This document shows positions 11,192 through 22,537 of a stretch of 64,000 bases of DNA, one piece after another. Position 1 is the first letter of the stretch; each line of letters begins with the position of its first letter. The notes beneath the pieces were generated by a model. The model made no database searches. It had not been told where the DNA came from and saw only the letters and a program-made list of their open reading frames with translations. This DNA is from Capsicum annuum (taxonomy: Eukaryota > Streptophyta > Magnoliopsida > Solanales > Solanaceae): the NCBI RefSeq assembly GCF_002878395.1, contig NC_061115.1:152205549-152269548 (forward strand). The letters are read 5' to 3'. The position numbers and the translations under genes were made by a program.

Positions 11192-11945
11192 ATTCTACCC
11201 AGAAAGACTAATGGAAGGAGAAATGATAATCAGCCCGCACTCCACCTGTTCAGGAAGATCCCCTAAACGAGCTTATTTCTCATGTTGAATATAGAGTTGC
11301 ATCCACCACCTTAGCTACTTTAGTAGTTACTTAGAACAATCAGCTGGCTGTTTTCCTCTCTAGGCTTATGGTTCATGCTTCGCAGAGTGAGGAAGAAAAG
11401 CGTAAGAAAAAATGAAGAAAGAATAAGAGGGCCAGAACTATTAGTTTTAAGTCAAGGTCAAAGAGTAGTCATACTAACCCTCTCTGTGGGAAGTGTGGTA
11501 GGAATTATCAGGGTGTATGTAGGACTAGTAGTAGGTTGTGTTTTGTATATGGTGAGCCAGGCCACAGAGTTAGGGAATGCCTCCAAGTGGGCCAGCATAG
11601 TCAGCACAGTCGTTCCCAAGTTCCAGTCAATTGATCGACTCAGAAGGGCGCCACTTCCAGTGCCACCAGTGGTCAACGTCAGAACAGACTTTATGCACTC
11701 CAGTCCAGATATTATAAGAAAAGTTCTCCTGCTGCAGTTACAGGTACGTCACAGGCTTTTCATATTCTTTTATATGTTTTAATGGACCCTGAAACTTCAT
11801 TTCTTCTTTGTAACCCGTATTTAGTTGTTGAGTTTAGTGTCAGTCTTAAAACCTTAGTAGAGCCCTTTTCAATGCCTACCTCAATGGGTAAAATCTATCC
11901 TAGCTAGACGAGTCTACAAAAACTGCCCGATTTTAATATACCAGA
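11192..11945 (+). pseudogene. gag/protease remnant of element B with central gag deleted
   Basis: It starts with ATT-TCTACCCAGAAAG where the family has ATG CCT CCC AGA AAG; the start codon is lost. The N-terminal QPAPPPVQEDPL and ISHVEYRVASTTLATLV pieces match gag of element C, but soon after, near 11330, the text jumps to the lysine-rich gag C-terminus (near 11390-11430), so the capsid core is missing. A zinc-knuckle region follows (CGKCGRNYQGVC, then CFVYGEPGHRVREC with Tyr in place of the second Cys), then the protease start where the usual DSGSTLSFV active site reads DPETSFLLCN. Stops and frame changes are frequent. An ATG-initiated 135-codon frame over the same DNA (11375-11782) is an out-of-frame shadow. 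Confidence 0.75.
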
Positions 11946-14651
11946 GAATCATTTCAGTTGATTTTAGAAATAGAGTCATTCAGTTTTAGTTTCTGAATGA
12001 ACCAATCCTTGAATGAAGGGGGTAGTACCTCAGTTCTTAAGAGCCAAACATATTTCCAGATTCTTTGTGGACTCCTATGCCAGCATGTAACCCAGAGTTA
12101 GAAGTATGAACCCAGGAGTTTAGCAACAGTAGTAGATTTGGGATAGTGTTATCCAGATTAAGCAGAGTATGAATTCCATGGGGCTAGCTATATAAAAGTT
12201 GAATCAGTAAGCTTGAAATAGTGTATACAAGAATTTAAGTTTGGTAATTTAAAATTGTGTGTTGTTGATGTTAGTGTAGTGGTAATTCTCATGGTGTGGA
12301 GAAAATATAAGTTTAGAGATGTGATATCTGTAGGTTATGATAAAAGTAGTATGGTTCATTAAAGATTTGGGGATATCCATGTTATGTGTTAGAATCTAAG
12401 TTTGAATCTTTAAAGAGTTGAGAATTCTAAGTTCGTCAGTGGTTAAGTTATTATATGATGATTGTTTGGGTTATAGAAAGCTAAGAGTTGTATCTCAGAA
12501 GGAAGTACTAGTAGTGGGTATTACATTATCGGGCATGGTTATTTAGGGTTAGTTTACCAGTTATGTGTAGTATTATATCTCATATTCTAAAGTAAAGTGG
12601 TGGCAGTTCAGTTTAGTGATGTTTATTGACTAGTTCCCAGGCCTAGAATGACGACTTCAAGCTAAGGAGGGGATGATAGACCAAGTAACCAAGTCAGTCT
12701 CTCAGATTCTAGTAGGGATGTCAGTATGTTGTAGAATAGTAGTAAGGAAGGATAATGCCCAACCCATTCTTATTTAGTAGTAAGGAAGGATAATGCCCAA
12801 CCCATTCTTATTTTAGTATTTGTACTTCAGTTATCATAATATCTACTTATGTCTTACATGTAAGTTCCATGATCATAGCTCATCTTTATGCACTTTCCAT
12901 AGATCAGGTATGTTTTCAGTTCCTAGTTTAAGGAGTTCCAGTTCACCCAATAGTCCGAATCATATTCCATGAATGTATGAACTCCCAATTCAGGTCATAC
13001 AGCTCATGACTCATGTATTCATGTTCTAGAGTATGCTCAGTTCACATGACTCATGCTACACTCCTAATGATCAATAAAATTCTGATTATGTCATGTATAT
13101 CCTCAGTTTAGATCTCTTGATAAATCCCTAATATTGATATTCTATTCCTCAGGCCTCAGTTAAGTGTCAAGCGATGTATAGTGTTCACTCATGCTTTAGG
13201 TCCTCATGTTTTAAATTTTCAGTGACCTCTTCTTATGAAATGATAATAGTGATAAGCAATTTCTTAGCTAGGAGAGAGTAAACATTTTTTATTAATGAAA
13301 GATTATGGTATGCTAGTTTTAGATAAGGTTGTAAGTGTAAAGTAAGATTGAGGCTAAGTTTTAATATATGTCATGGCTAGTTGAAATTTTGTGTGTGTTT
13401 TCTTGGGGACAGTGCCTGAAAGTTGTTATTGATAGAGGTATTAGAGAATATGAGAAGGATGCTTTTATGGGTGTTGTTTAGAAGTTCATATGTAGTTACG
13501 AAGATAGGCTTGAATGTCATGTTGGTGAGTAATGGGTAAAATTATTGTGCATTAGTGAATGGCTAGTAAGAAATTGGATGTAGTTGTTAAAGAAGTGATA
13601 AGAATTATTCATGAAATAAGGAGTTGGGAAAAACCAAGGTATGTCAAACTCGTGACTCAGACAAGTATTATAGTGTTATGTGTGTACTTTGTAGATTCGA
13701 GTAGGCTTGATCATAGTGAGGGACTTCAGTTCAGCTCAAACTTCAGTAGGTAGAGTTATCAGTGCCCATGTAAACATTTTCAGTAGCCTCAAGTAAAGTG
13801 CGGTATTGAGGTAGAAAGTACAGTTGAGGGAGTATTGGAGAAGTGTGGCTAACCTTGAAAGTTAGTAGTTGCAGTGCATAAGGCTTAGTAGCTCTATCCT
13901 AGTTTATGTTTCGTAGGCCTGTGTTCCATGTTACAGAATTTTATCCTTGTTGTGATTTCTTATTTGGAAGTCTTATTCAGACCATGCCCAAGATTCTTTA
14001 CTCCCTAAAGTCATTAGAACTTCATAGAAAGAGTGACGAAGAAATACTCCCATTAAGTATAAACTTTCAGTATGAGTTAGTCTGTATAGTCAGTAATTCA
14101 GCTTAGCAGTCAGACAGACAAGACCCTATGGTTTTCCATCTTTCCATCTAGTCATACTATCCGAAGTCTCATGAATATGGCTATTCCATAAGGAAAAATA
14201 TTCACACCCCTACAAATTTTGAATTTAGCTCAGTTTAGTTCATGCATCAGTTTCAGATTCCAGATATTTAGTCATGCTTCAGTTTGTAAGAGTCTTGTGC
14301 ATCATCTAAGTCTTTCCTTAGTATTTTAGTCAAGCCAGTATCATTCGAGGGACGAACTATCCCAAGGGGGAGATGTTGTAACACCCTCGAGTTTTTATAT
14401 ACTAAAGATCTCTTTTCTTCATGAAACTAGATCCAGCCTGAGGCAGTGGTTGCTCATAAGTTGACTCCATCGCTCCTATCTCAGCCTTATAACCATTCTC
14501 ATGGCATTACATTTATTCATGAAGTCAGTTCAGTTTATGTATTATGCTCAAACTCAGTTATGTTGTCACGTTCCAAGTCATGCATGTTCAGAATACATTC
14601 TCAGATGCCTTAGTAATCTCATTCTAACCAATCTTATTCGAGGATGAATGT
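11946..14651 (+). other. Non-coding interior of element B
   Basis: About 2.7 kb without RT, RNase H or integrase motifs in any frame. The part 12660-13110 (starting near TCAGTCTCTCAGATTCTAGTAG, later GTTCCATGATCATAGCTCAT and GTCATACAGCTCATGACTCATGTA) is homologous to the reverse complement of 54600-54960 in the other non-autonomous element. Near 14367-14394 it contains an extra PPT/LTR-start-like junction (CCCAAGGGGGAGATGTTG then TAACACCCTCGAG), perhaps a relic of another LTR or a secondary recombination product. The short ORFs at 13559-13753 and 13906-14106 have no motif. Confidence 0.65.
12737..12812. repeat. 38-bp tandem duplication
   Basis: The 38-bp unit starting TAGTAGTAAGGAAGGATAAT occurs twice head to tail (12737-12774 and 12775-12812), identical to the eye. 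It is a recent replication-type duplication inside element B. Confidence 0.9.
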
Positions 14652-14731
14652 TCCAAAGGGAGAGATAATGTAACACCCCATATTTTCAGGCTCCAAAGGG
14701 AGAGATAATGTAACACCCCATATTTTCAGGC
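14652..14731 (+). repeat. 40-bp tandem duplication spanning PPT and LTR start
   Basis: TCCAAAGGGAGAGATAATG followed by TAACACCCCATATTTTCAGGC is present twice in tandem (14652-14691, 14692-14731). Each copy carries a polypurine tract and a TGTAACACCCC LTR start, so the 3' LTR of element B has two possible beginnings, 14669 and 14709. Confidence 0.9.
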
Positions 14732-17108
14732 TAGACTTTGAAGCATCATTCTTGCATGTGTTGACTCTAACCCCATGAATTTCTTTTGAATACATAAGTG
14801 TTGATCTTTATCCTAGTGTGTGAAGTAATCTCGAGGTGAAAAATGCTCATAAGAATCACTTAGAAAAAAGTTGAACTAAGATCCTTTGATTCGTCCAAAG
14901 ATTGGTATTCGATTCTACAAGGGTCTATTTTTAACTTGTATAACATTTTATAGACATAGAATTTTGCAAATCAAGACCCATCAAATTGTAGATAATTGAG
15001 TCAGCATACCAACGATACCAATTTCGCCTTAATCCGATACCCGAGCGAAAAGTTATAGCATTTTTGGTATGAAATAGTAGGTCACCATGATTACACCACT
15101 CGGCGGTGCCTATAGAGGTGGAACCAAAACCGCCCAGTGGTAAACCTCAAAATTGAGATTATCCAAAATAGTACGTCACCGATATTACCCCTCTCGGTGG
15201 TGTCTATAGCAGTGGAACCAATACCGCTCAATGATAAGCCTCAAAATTGAGATTCTGCTGAAACTTTTAATTTCCTAGGGACAGTTTCGTCTTTTCCCAT
15301 AGCCCCAATTCATGAAAAACATGGGATTAAAGCCCCTAAAAGAACATTTGGTAATCTTTTATTCAAATTCTCTAAATTTATAACCATTCTCTCTCAAGAA
15401 CAAACCCTAGCCCTTCAAAGATTCAAGCTCAAGTTCAAGAAAACCACCAAGAACCTTCAAGAATTCTTCAATTAAGGTATGTTAGGTGTTTATTCATGGG
15501 TTCTTTTCACCCATGGAGTCAAATAACCCAATTTCAAGTTTAAAATAATGATTTTTACATGTTATCATGAATTTTAACCATGAATTCCCCACGAATTTCG
15601 ATTTTATATTATGTTTATACATGATTTGTTGTTGAAGCTTAAACCCTACACGTTTGAATTGTGCTTACTAGTTGATTTGTACCTTAAATTGTGATTTAGT
15701 ATCGAAATCACGATATTACATGTTTAAGAAATATTCCCATGTTTAAACCATGAATTGCAAGTGTTTGATCAAATGCCCAAAGGAATGAGTTTTGAATAAT
15801 GGTTACTTATTATGTCCTTAAGGTTTTGTACGGTCTTGTTGTTATTACTATCGAGTCCTGGGCATTTTGAATAATCAAAATCTAGGCTTATCTAGTCTTT
15901 AGTAACTATAGAATGGTTCAGGATAGTTATGAGCATTTTCAGTTCAGTCAGTCACCATAAAAAGCTAAACTCAGTTCAGTCCAGTACTCAGTGTCTTTCA
16001 GTTAGGAGTAGGATTTAGCACTGAGTGAATTCAAGGATGACGAATTGCCCATCAGTTTGGCAGAGTCATTAGTAGCAGTCATTGTATTCCAGAACTATGT
16101 AGCCAACGTAGGATGAGGGGCCACCTGTCAGTTTAGGGTTGACTTCCTCCCAGGGGTCACCCGTTAGATTAGGCTTGTCTCCGCCCAGGGATCACCCGTC
16201 AGTTTAGGCTTGATACCCTGGTTCTTCAGTAGCTTAGTGGATCCACATAGCCATTGTTAGTATTTATGGAATGGTACTAACACCGTTTAAACTGGGGTTA
16301 TAGGTTGAACCCCAATCAGTTTAGAGCGGGGCATATTGGTTAGATGATACCTCACACAGTCTCAATTTAGTGTTCAGTAAAATTCAGTTTAGGTTTGCAT
16401 TGACCATAGCGTACAGTTATCAGTTATGTAGTTATCAGATTTTAGTATTTTAGTTTACAAACTACTTCAGAATCATGTTATATGCTTGGTCATGTATTCT
16501 TAGATTTTACAACATTCACGCATGCATATTTAATTATCTCATTCTATTCATTCATCAGTTGTTATCTATACACATGAGCCTATGTATATCAGCCTAACCT
16601 CATCTAGTATACCAGTACATTCAAAATGCTGACCGCATACTCGTTTATTGCGCTATGATGTGTCATATCATGGGTTCGAACGCTCAGGTTCTCGACCGCA
16701 CTTAGACATTACAACACATCAGCAACAGCAGCAATGGTGAGTCCTCATATTTTAAGGACCGACTATGTTTATTTTAGTACTTCAGTCCAGTAGTCCATCG
16801 AAGTTAGTTGGGGGCATGTCCCATCAATTCCACAGTCGTTCAGTTAGAGGCTTTCAGATAGTTATCCAATTTTCAATTGATTGTTAGTCTTTACGTTATC
16901 ACTTTGAGATAGTTGTTTCAAATTTAAGAGTTCAAAATGTCTTAGTATTATAAAATCTTATGGCATATTCAGTTATTCTGCATATATGTATCTTTTATTA
17001 GTAGTTTAGTTCAATGCTCACAGCAGGTACCAGCTCATGGGTTAGCTTGTGATCACTTGTGACCGTAAGCAACTTGTGGCATCCAGAGTGTACTCCTAGG
17101 GCGTTACA
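14709..17108 (+). repeat. 3' LTR of element B
   Basis: 2,400 bp from TGTAACACCCCATATT to GGCGTTACA. It contains ACCAACGATACCAATTTCG...CCGATACCCGAGCGAAAAGTTATAGC (15008-15060; the cross-family LTR block), the AAACCCTAGCCCTTC leader word, a GGTATGTTAGGTG donor-like word at 15476-15488, and terminal landmarks CGAACGCTCAGGTTC, GGTGAGTCCTCATATTT and GGGGGCATGTCCC. It differs from the element A LTR over most of its length but shares the distal quarter. Confidence 0.85.
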
Positions 17109-18126
17109 CTCTTACGGGAATATGTCCAACACATATGATGATAATGATAGAGGCATATATTTTGGGGCCTATATTTTAATATTGATGAGATATAGACAGA
17201 AGACATGCAGAGGTTAGTAAGAAGTTTTAGTATAATTATTCAACGGCTTAATTCTTTTGTTCAACTTAATTGATCTATGAAACGTTGGTGTTCGATTTAA
17301 TGCTCTGTTATGTATTTTAGATTCCATTCTTAGTTTCTTATTTTTAAGTATACTCAAAAGCCTATATAACATATCAAGTATTTAGTTATTTCAGTGTATT
17401 AAAAGTTGTTTTGATCTTTTATATTGAATTTCTGGAATGATGCTTCTGAAAGTTTTAGTATTATATTTGTCATATGCTTTGGTTTTGTTTTGTGTGTTCA
17501 ATTTAGAAAATAAAGGAAATGATTGAGCTATCTGCAATTTAAGTGCAGAAAGTTTTTGTCAAAAGATTAGTGATCAAGTTTACAATCTATGATCCTGGTT
17601 CTCATATTAGTCGGTTCTTTTGCTGTTGAGTTATTTGTGCTTGTGAAAAAAAATTATGTCATTTTGGAAAAAAAAATTCCTCTCATTTCTATCATACCTG
17701 AGACTATACCTAATGATCGTCGTAAACCGAAAGGAATTTTCCCTTCTGCTACTTGAGAGCCTAAGGAGAAGATGACTATCCAAAAAATAGCAGGGGGTGA
17801 ATTTAGCTCTTTAGAAGAGGACGCAGCGTTCGTGCTTCGAATTGATGTGGAATATATCTTAGATTAATCAATTATAATTACTATTAGGTCGATTTTAACC
17901 TGATGTATTTTATTGATTTTCTAAAGAATGACTGATCTCCTAAGAGTAAAAATGTCCATTACTTCACAACTTATGCAAAGGAAGTATAGTTTATTACTCT
18001 CTTCAATTTTAGGACATGTGAATGTGGTGAAAATTTACACTAAATGGTAGATAAAAAAATATCGGGGTATTTTTCAGATTTACATGTTACATAGCTTACT
18101 TGTGCCTATATTATCATCTAAAATAG
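17109..18126. other. Intergenic spacer, pre-insertion locus of element D
   Basis: About 1 kb of AT-rich single-copy-looking DNA that continues at 29122 once element D is removed. A few open stretches (for example GEFSSLEEDAAFVLRIDVEY encoded near 17800-17855) are seen but no family is recognised and flanking stops make a gene unlikely. The last five bases, 18122-18126, are the left target duplication. Confidence 0.5.
18122..18126. repeat. Target site duplication of element D, left copy
   Basis: AATAG immediately before the TG of the left LTR, identical to 29117-29121 after the right LTR. Confidence 0.9.
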
Positions 18127-21100
18127 TGTCACGCCTCAAATCCTATTGGGGCGGACTGGCACCCGTAACCGAGGAGGCCCGGGAGAACCAGCTCATAACC
18201 TTATACTTCCCATGCATACCTCTATGACAACCCAAAATTCGAATAGCATCATATCACATATAAAAGGAAATAATCACCTGTATAAGCCTGAGCACACATA
18301 TATATGTATATACAATACTTGGACGTTGGAGCCATCACGTCTATTAACAAAACACCACCTTGACTGTACATTAGGTCTACAAAGCCTCTAGACAATACAC
18401 AGAGTTTAACTAAGGTCGGGACACACCCCTACATATAACTAACTTTTATACAATACCAAAAGTGACTGGATATGACACAGAAATCGCCAAAGCAAACTGG
18501 AGCTCACCAAAAGCAGCTGGATATCCTGGCTCCTACTTGTGCGGTGTATGAGCTAAGGTACTTGTGCCAGTAGCATGAAATGCAGGTCCCCCGTGGGGGA
18601 CGTCAGTACGAAATATGTACTGAGTATGTAAAGCTGTAGATAATCACATATGATATAGGAGCTTAATAGAAATCAAAAACAAGTGAATAAATCGTAATAG
18701 GAATGGACCACACTTATTAGAACTTGTTACTACCTGTACATTGTATTTATTCTATCACTTTACCTTCATTCTTATCATATTTGTAATCATTATTGTACTG
18801 TACTGTGACCATTAGGCTGCCTCCAGTACATATCAATTGGGATCGACCCATGATAGGCTTATACCCCTGGGATACCACCCATAAACACATAAATAGGGAT
18901 CGACCCATGATAGGCTTATGCCCCTGGGATACCACCCGATAAGAGAGTANNNNNNNNNNNNNNNNNNNNNNNNNNNNNNNNNNNNNNNNNNNNNNNNNNN
19001 NNNNNNNNNNNNNNNNNNNNNNNNNNNNNNNNNNNNNNNNNNNNNNNNNTTTATTCTATCACTTTACCTTCATTCTTATCATATTTGTAATCATTATTGT
19101 ACTGTACTGTGACCATTAGGCTGCCTCCAGTACATATCAATTGGGATCGACCCATGATAGGCTTATACCCCTGGGATACCACCCATAAACACATAAATAG
19201 GGATCGACCCATGATAGGCTTATGCCCCTGGGATACCACCCGATAAGAGAGAACTTCCATCACTTAGTTCAATTAATCTTTGAGATTCTTATTTCGGTTG
19301 CCACCACCTTTTTTATACTTTGAAATAATGATATATCAATAAGAAACATATAAATATACTATCAATGCAATAACAATGAAGTAAGAAATCATTGGCACAT
19401 CAATGAAGTGTTTTGGAGTCATCAATGCCATAACAATGAACTAGGAACTTATTGTATATCAATGAAACATTTTGGAGTCATTGATAGCACATGGATCTTA
19501 TTTGAGTAACCGGATACCTTCTGACATTCATTAGTTCAATAAATATGTAAGATTTAGAAGACAAGTAACTATTGGAATGTCTTGACATCTTTTAGGGTGG
19601 AAACAAGTTCATTGGTAACGTAGGACATCATACTAAACCATTATGGATCACATGTTATTGAATAACTTTGGAAACTTTCTTAATAGAACAATTGTTCACT
19701 TTCATGCCAAAGATATGGTATAGAGTATGCTTTACATACCTGACTGGAAACCTTCAATACTAGTCCCAAATGGACTTCCCGTCTTTTCGGATTACTTATC
19801 TATAATGAACATATATAGCAATTTAGTATTAGAAACCAAACGTCACAATTCAATTATTTGAATTCACCAAACTAGTGGTTAAGTAGTAAGCCTTAATTAC
19901 ACCATAAAGGGTGTCACTTTAACCCTCTTATACTCCAATTACATTCACATGCCATGCATATTCATACAACATCCTCCAATATCAAGTTTGGATTCATTTA
20001 TCCTTCCAACCAATCCATTAAACCAAAATGAGCCATAGACATAAATAATCATCAATTCAATAGTATATCACCATATCCATCTTCCATAACTCAATTAACA
20101 TATACACCTTCCATAACTCAATTACCATATCCACCTTCCATAATTCAATACAACCAAACCATGCAAAATAGTCCGTAACCCTATTTCCATCACCTTTCAA
20201 TAACAACCAATACATATAATCCTCTATCACACATATACACATGGAAAAGAACAAAGACAAACAACATTCATACCTTAGAATTCACCTCTTGATTATGTAA
20301 TCCTGTTTTCACAAATAATAGGTGTCGTTCGAAGCTCTCGAGATGACAAACGCAGTTATTGAATTACTTTGGAATTTCTACGGTTGAATCAAAAGTAATT
20401 TAAAGGTCAAATTTGGCTAGGGTTTGTTCTTTCTAAATGATTGATGATGAAAATGAGTTTTTGAACTCATATACATGTATATATACACATATTTCCAACC
20501 ATAATATAATAGAAAATGACCAAAATTCCTTTAAAATTTAAATAATGTCAAATCTGTCCTTTGGTGGACTGTTTTGATAAGCTAAAGTAAATCGACCATA
20601 ACTCTTTGCTCCGATATCGGATTGGGTGAAATTGGTATTTTTGGAAGGATAATTCAAAGGTATTTCATTTCATATAAAGTAGGCCACTCATTTCATCCTG
20701 TAAAAGGAGTTATGGTTGTTTAAAGTTGACCCTAAAAATCTATTTTGATAGGCTAAAGTAAAACGAGTATAACTCCTTACTCAGACGTTGGATTTTGATG
20801 AAACCAATTGAATTGGAAAGAATACTCAAAGATATTTCTTTTAATAGGTTGCATCTCTCTCAGTTCATTATATTAAGGGAGTTATGATCGTTAGAAGTTG
20901 ACCCAAAAATTTGGCTAGCCTCAGTAGTTTGTGTGCAGGAAATTTTCCTGCACATTTACTATTCCCAAATATCCCGGCCACCATTTTATTGTTTCGAACG
21001 TGCTCGATTATATCCTAAGCCTATCCATTTTTGGAAATCTTTATATCGTTAGAAATCTTATTCAATAACCTTCGCATGGAACCATCGACGGGCAAATTCC

Positions 21101-21195
21101 GGTATAAATAAAATAAAAAAATTAATTCCATATAAATAAGACCAATACACGTACTTGAATACACCAATACACGTACTTGAATATGGGGTATTACA
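18127..21195 (-). repeat. 3' LTR of element D, containing an assembly gap
   Basis: Spans TGTCACGCC to GGTATTACA. It is 3,069 bp as written, but 100 N plus a 202-bp duplicated segment account for the excess; without them it is 2,767 bp against 2,765 bp for the other LTR. It has several internal short tandem repeats: GGGATCGACCCATGATAGGC units (18839 and 18897), CATCAATG/ATAACAATGAA units (19360-19480) and a ~31-bp CCATATCCACCTTCCATAA unit (20074-20145). The open frames read from it are not genes. Confidence 0.9.
18950..19049. other. Assembly gap (100 N)
   Basis: Exactly 100 N. The 202 bp before it (18746-18947) are repeated exactly after it (19050-19251), so the two contig ends very probably overlap and no real sequence is missing. 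Confidence 0.95.
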
Positions 21196-21209
21196 TCCTT
21201 CCCCCATTT
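21196..21209 (-). other. Polypurine tract of element D
   Basis: On the minus strand AAATGGGGGAAGGA directly precedes the 3' LTR start TGTAATACCCC. This is the expected site for second-strand priming. Confidence 0.85.
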
Positions 21210-21324
21210 AGGACATTCGTCCTCGAATGTTAGCGTAGTTATTCAACCAAAACAAGTTCAAGTCCATCATTAATATTCACATCATCACATAAATACTATG
21301 CATATATAAAAAAAAACTTACTTG

Positions 21325-22537
21325 TTAATGCTCTAACTCCGTTTCTTGAACTTCCTCTTTGTCTTTGAACAAATGAGGGTACTTAGATTTCATTGCTTCC
21401 TCAGCTTCCCATGTAATCTCTTCCCTTTGACGATTTCTCCAACGTACTTTCACAGATGCTATCTCTTTATTTCTCATCTTCTAAACTTGGCGATCTAGAA
21501 TAGAAATAGGCACTTCCTTATAGGTAAGATCTTCCGCAACTTGTACATCCTTAGTAGAAGTGATATGTGATGGATCTTCGATGCACTTTCGAAGCATTGA
21601 CACATGAAATACCGGATGTACTGATGAGAGCTCTTGGGGTAGCTCTAATTTATATGCAACTTGTCCAAACCTTCGAGTGATCTTATACGGGCCTATATAA
21701 TGTGGACTCAACTTTCCTTTCTTGCCAAATCTCATTACCCCTTTCATTGGTGATACCTTCAAAAATACCCAATCACCTATATAAAACTCTAGCCTCTCCT
21801 TCTACTATCCGCATATGACTTGTGTCGACTTTGGGCTATTTTCAGTAGTTCCTGAATTACTTTAACCTTCTCTATGGCTTAATAAACAAGATCCGGTTCG
21901 AACAAAAGAGTTTCATCCACTTCGAACCATCCTATTGGTGATCTACACTTCCTTCCATATAAAGCTTCATATGGTGCCATTTTGATATTTGAATGATAGC
22001 TATTATTGTAGGCAAACTCAATAAGAGGTAAATTATCATCCCAGTTGCCCTTAAAACCTATTACACAAGCTCATAGCATATCTTCAAGTGTTTGGATGGT
22101 ACGTTCTGCTTGTCCATCTGTTTGAGGGTGAAAAGCTGTACTCAACTTCACTTTTGTTCCCAAACACCTCTGAAAAGACTTCCAAAAGTTTGCGGTAAAT
22201 TGGGTTCCCCGATCTGATATAATAGAAATTGGCACTCCATGATATTTGGACTATCTCTTTAATGTACAACTTCACATACTCTTCAACTGTGTAAGTGGTC
22301 CTAACTGGTAGAAAATGTGCGGATTTGGTAAGCCTATCAACAATCACCCATATAGAATCAAATTTCCAGGATGTACGAGGCAAACCAATAACGAAATATA
22401 TGTTAATCATGTCCCACTTCCATCTTGGAAGATCAATGCATTGCATATAACCTCCGGCGTTTTTGGTGCTCAACTTTAACTCTTTGACAATTTGGACATT
22501 CAACTACAAATTCTGCAATGCTCTTCTTTATGTCATT
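21325..22537 (-). pseudogene. Integrase and chromodomain of element D, broken
   Basis: Reading leftwards from 22537: an H2C2-side piece FVVECPNCQRVKVEHQ (22510-22460), core with SIWVIVDRLTKSAHFLPVR (about 22350-22300), [13 protein letters not shown] text after a frameshift near 22240, [13 protein letters not shown] (22125-22090), YNNSYHS and EALYGRKC near 21990-21950, GKLSPHYIGPYKI (21730-21690), VHPVFHVSMLRKC (about 21620-21590), then the chromodomain pieces NKEIASVKVRWR and EEITWEAEEAM (21470-21395) ending TAA at 21325. The first catalytic Asp of the DDE core is replaced: MINIYFVIGLP where the family has MDFVIGLP. Stops separate LDRQV from KMRNKE. It can no longer act as an integrase. Confidence 0.9.

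Larger units (their letters stand above)
10327..17108 (+). mobile_element. Gypsy element B: non-autonomous, gag-deleted
   Basis: Plus-strand LTR element. It has a 5' LTR truncated to its last ~645 bp (10327-10971), a PBS, a gag/protease remnant lacking its central part, about 2.7 kb of non-coding interior, a duplicated PPT/LTR junction and a 2.4-kb 3' LTR ending GGCGTTACA at 17108. No RT, RNase H or integrase is present. The interior at 12660-13110 matches, in opposite orientation, the interior of the element at 51.7-59.5 kb, so B belongs to a non-autonomous lineage that must have moved with enzymes of a related element. The missing 5' LTR start prevents a target-duplication check. Confidence 0.75.

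Noticed and set aside
11375..11782. 135-codon plus-strand frame
   Set aside because: Out-of-frame reading of the gag remnant; the zinc-knuckle motifs are in another frame.
18747..19263. Minus-strand frames with repeated GYKPIMGRS-like text
   Set aside because: Translations of the 42-bp tandem units inside the LTR of element D, duplicated again by the assembly gap.
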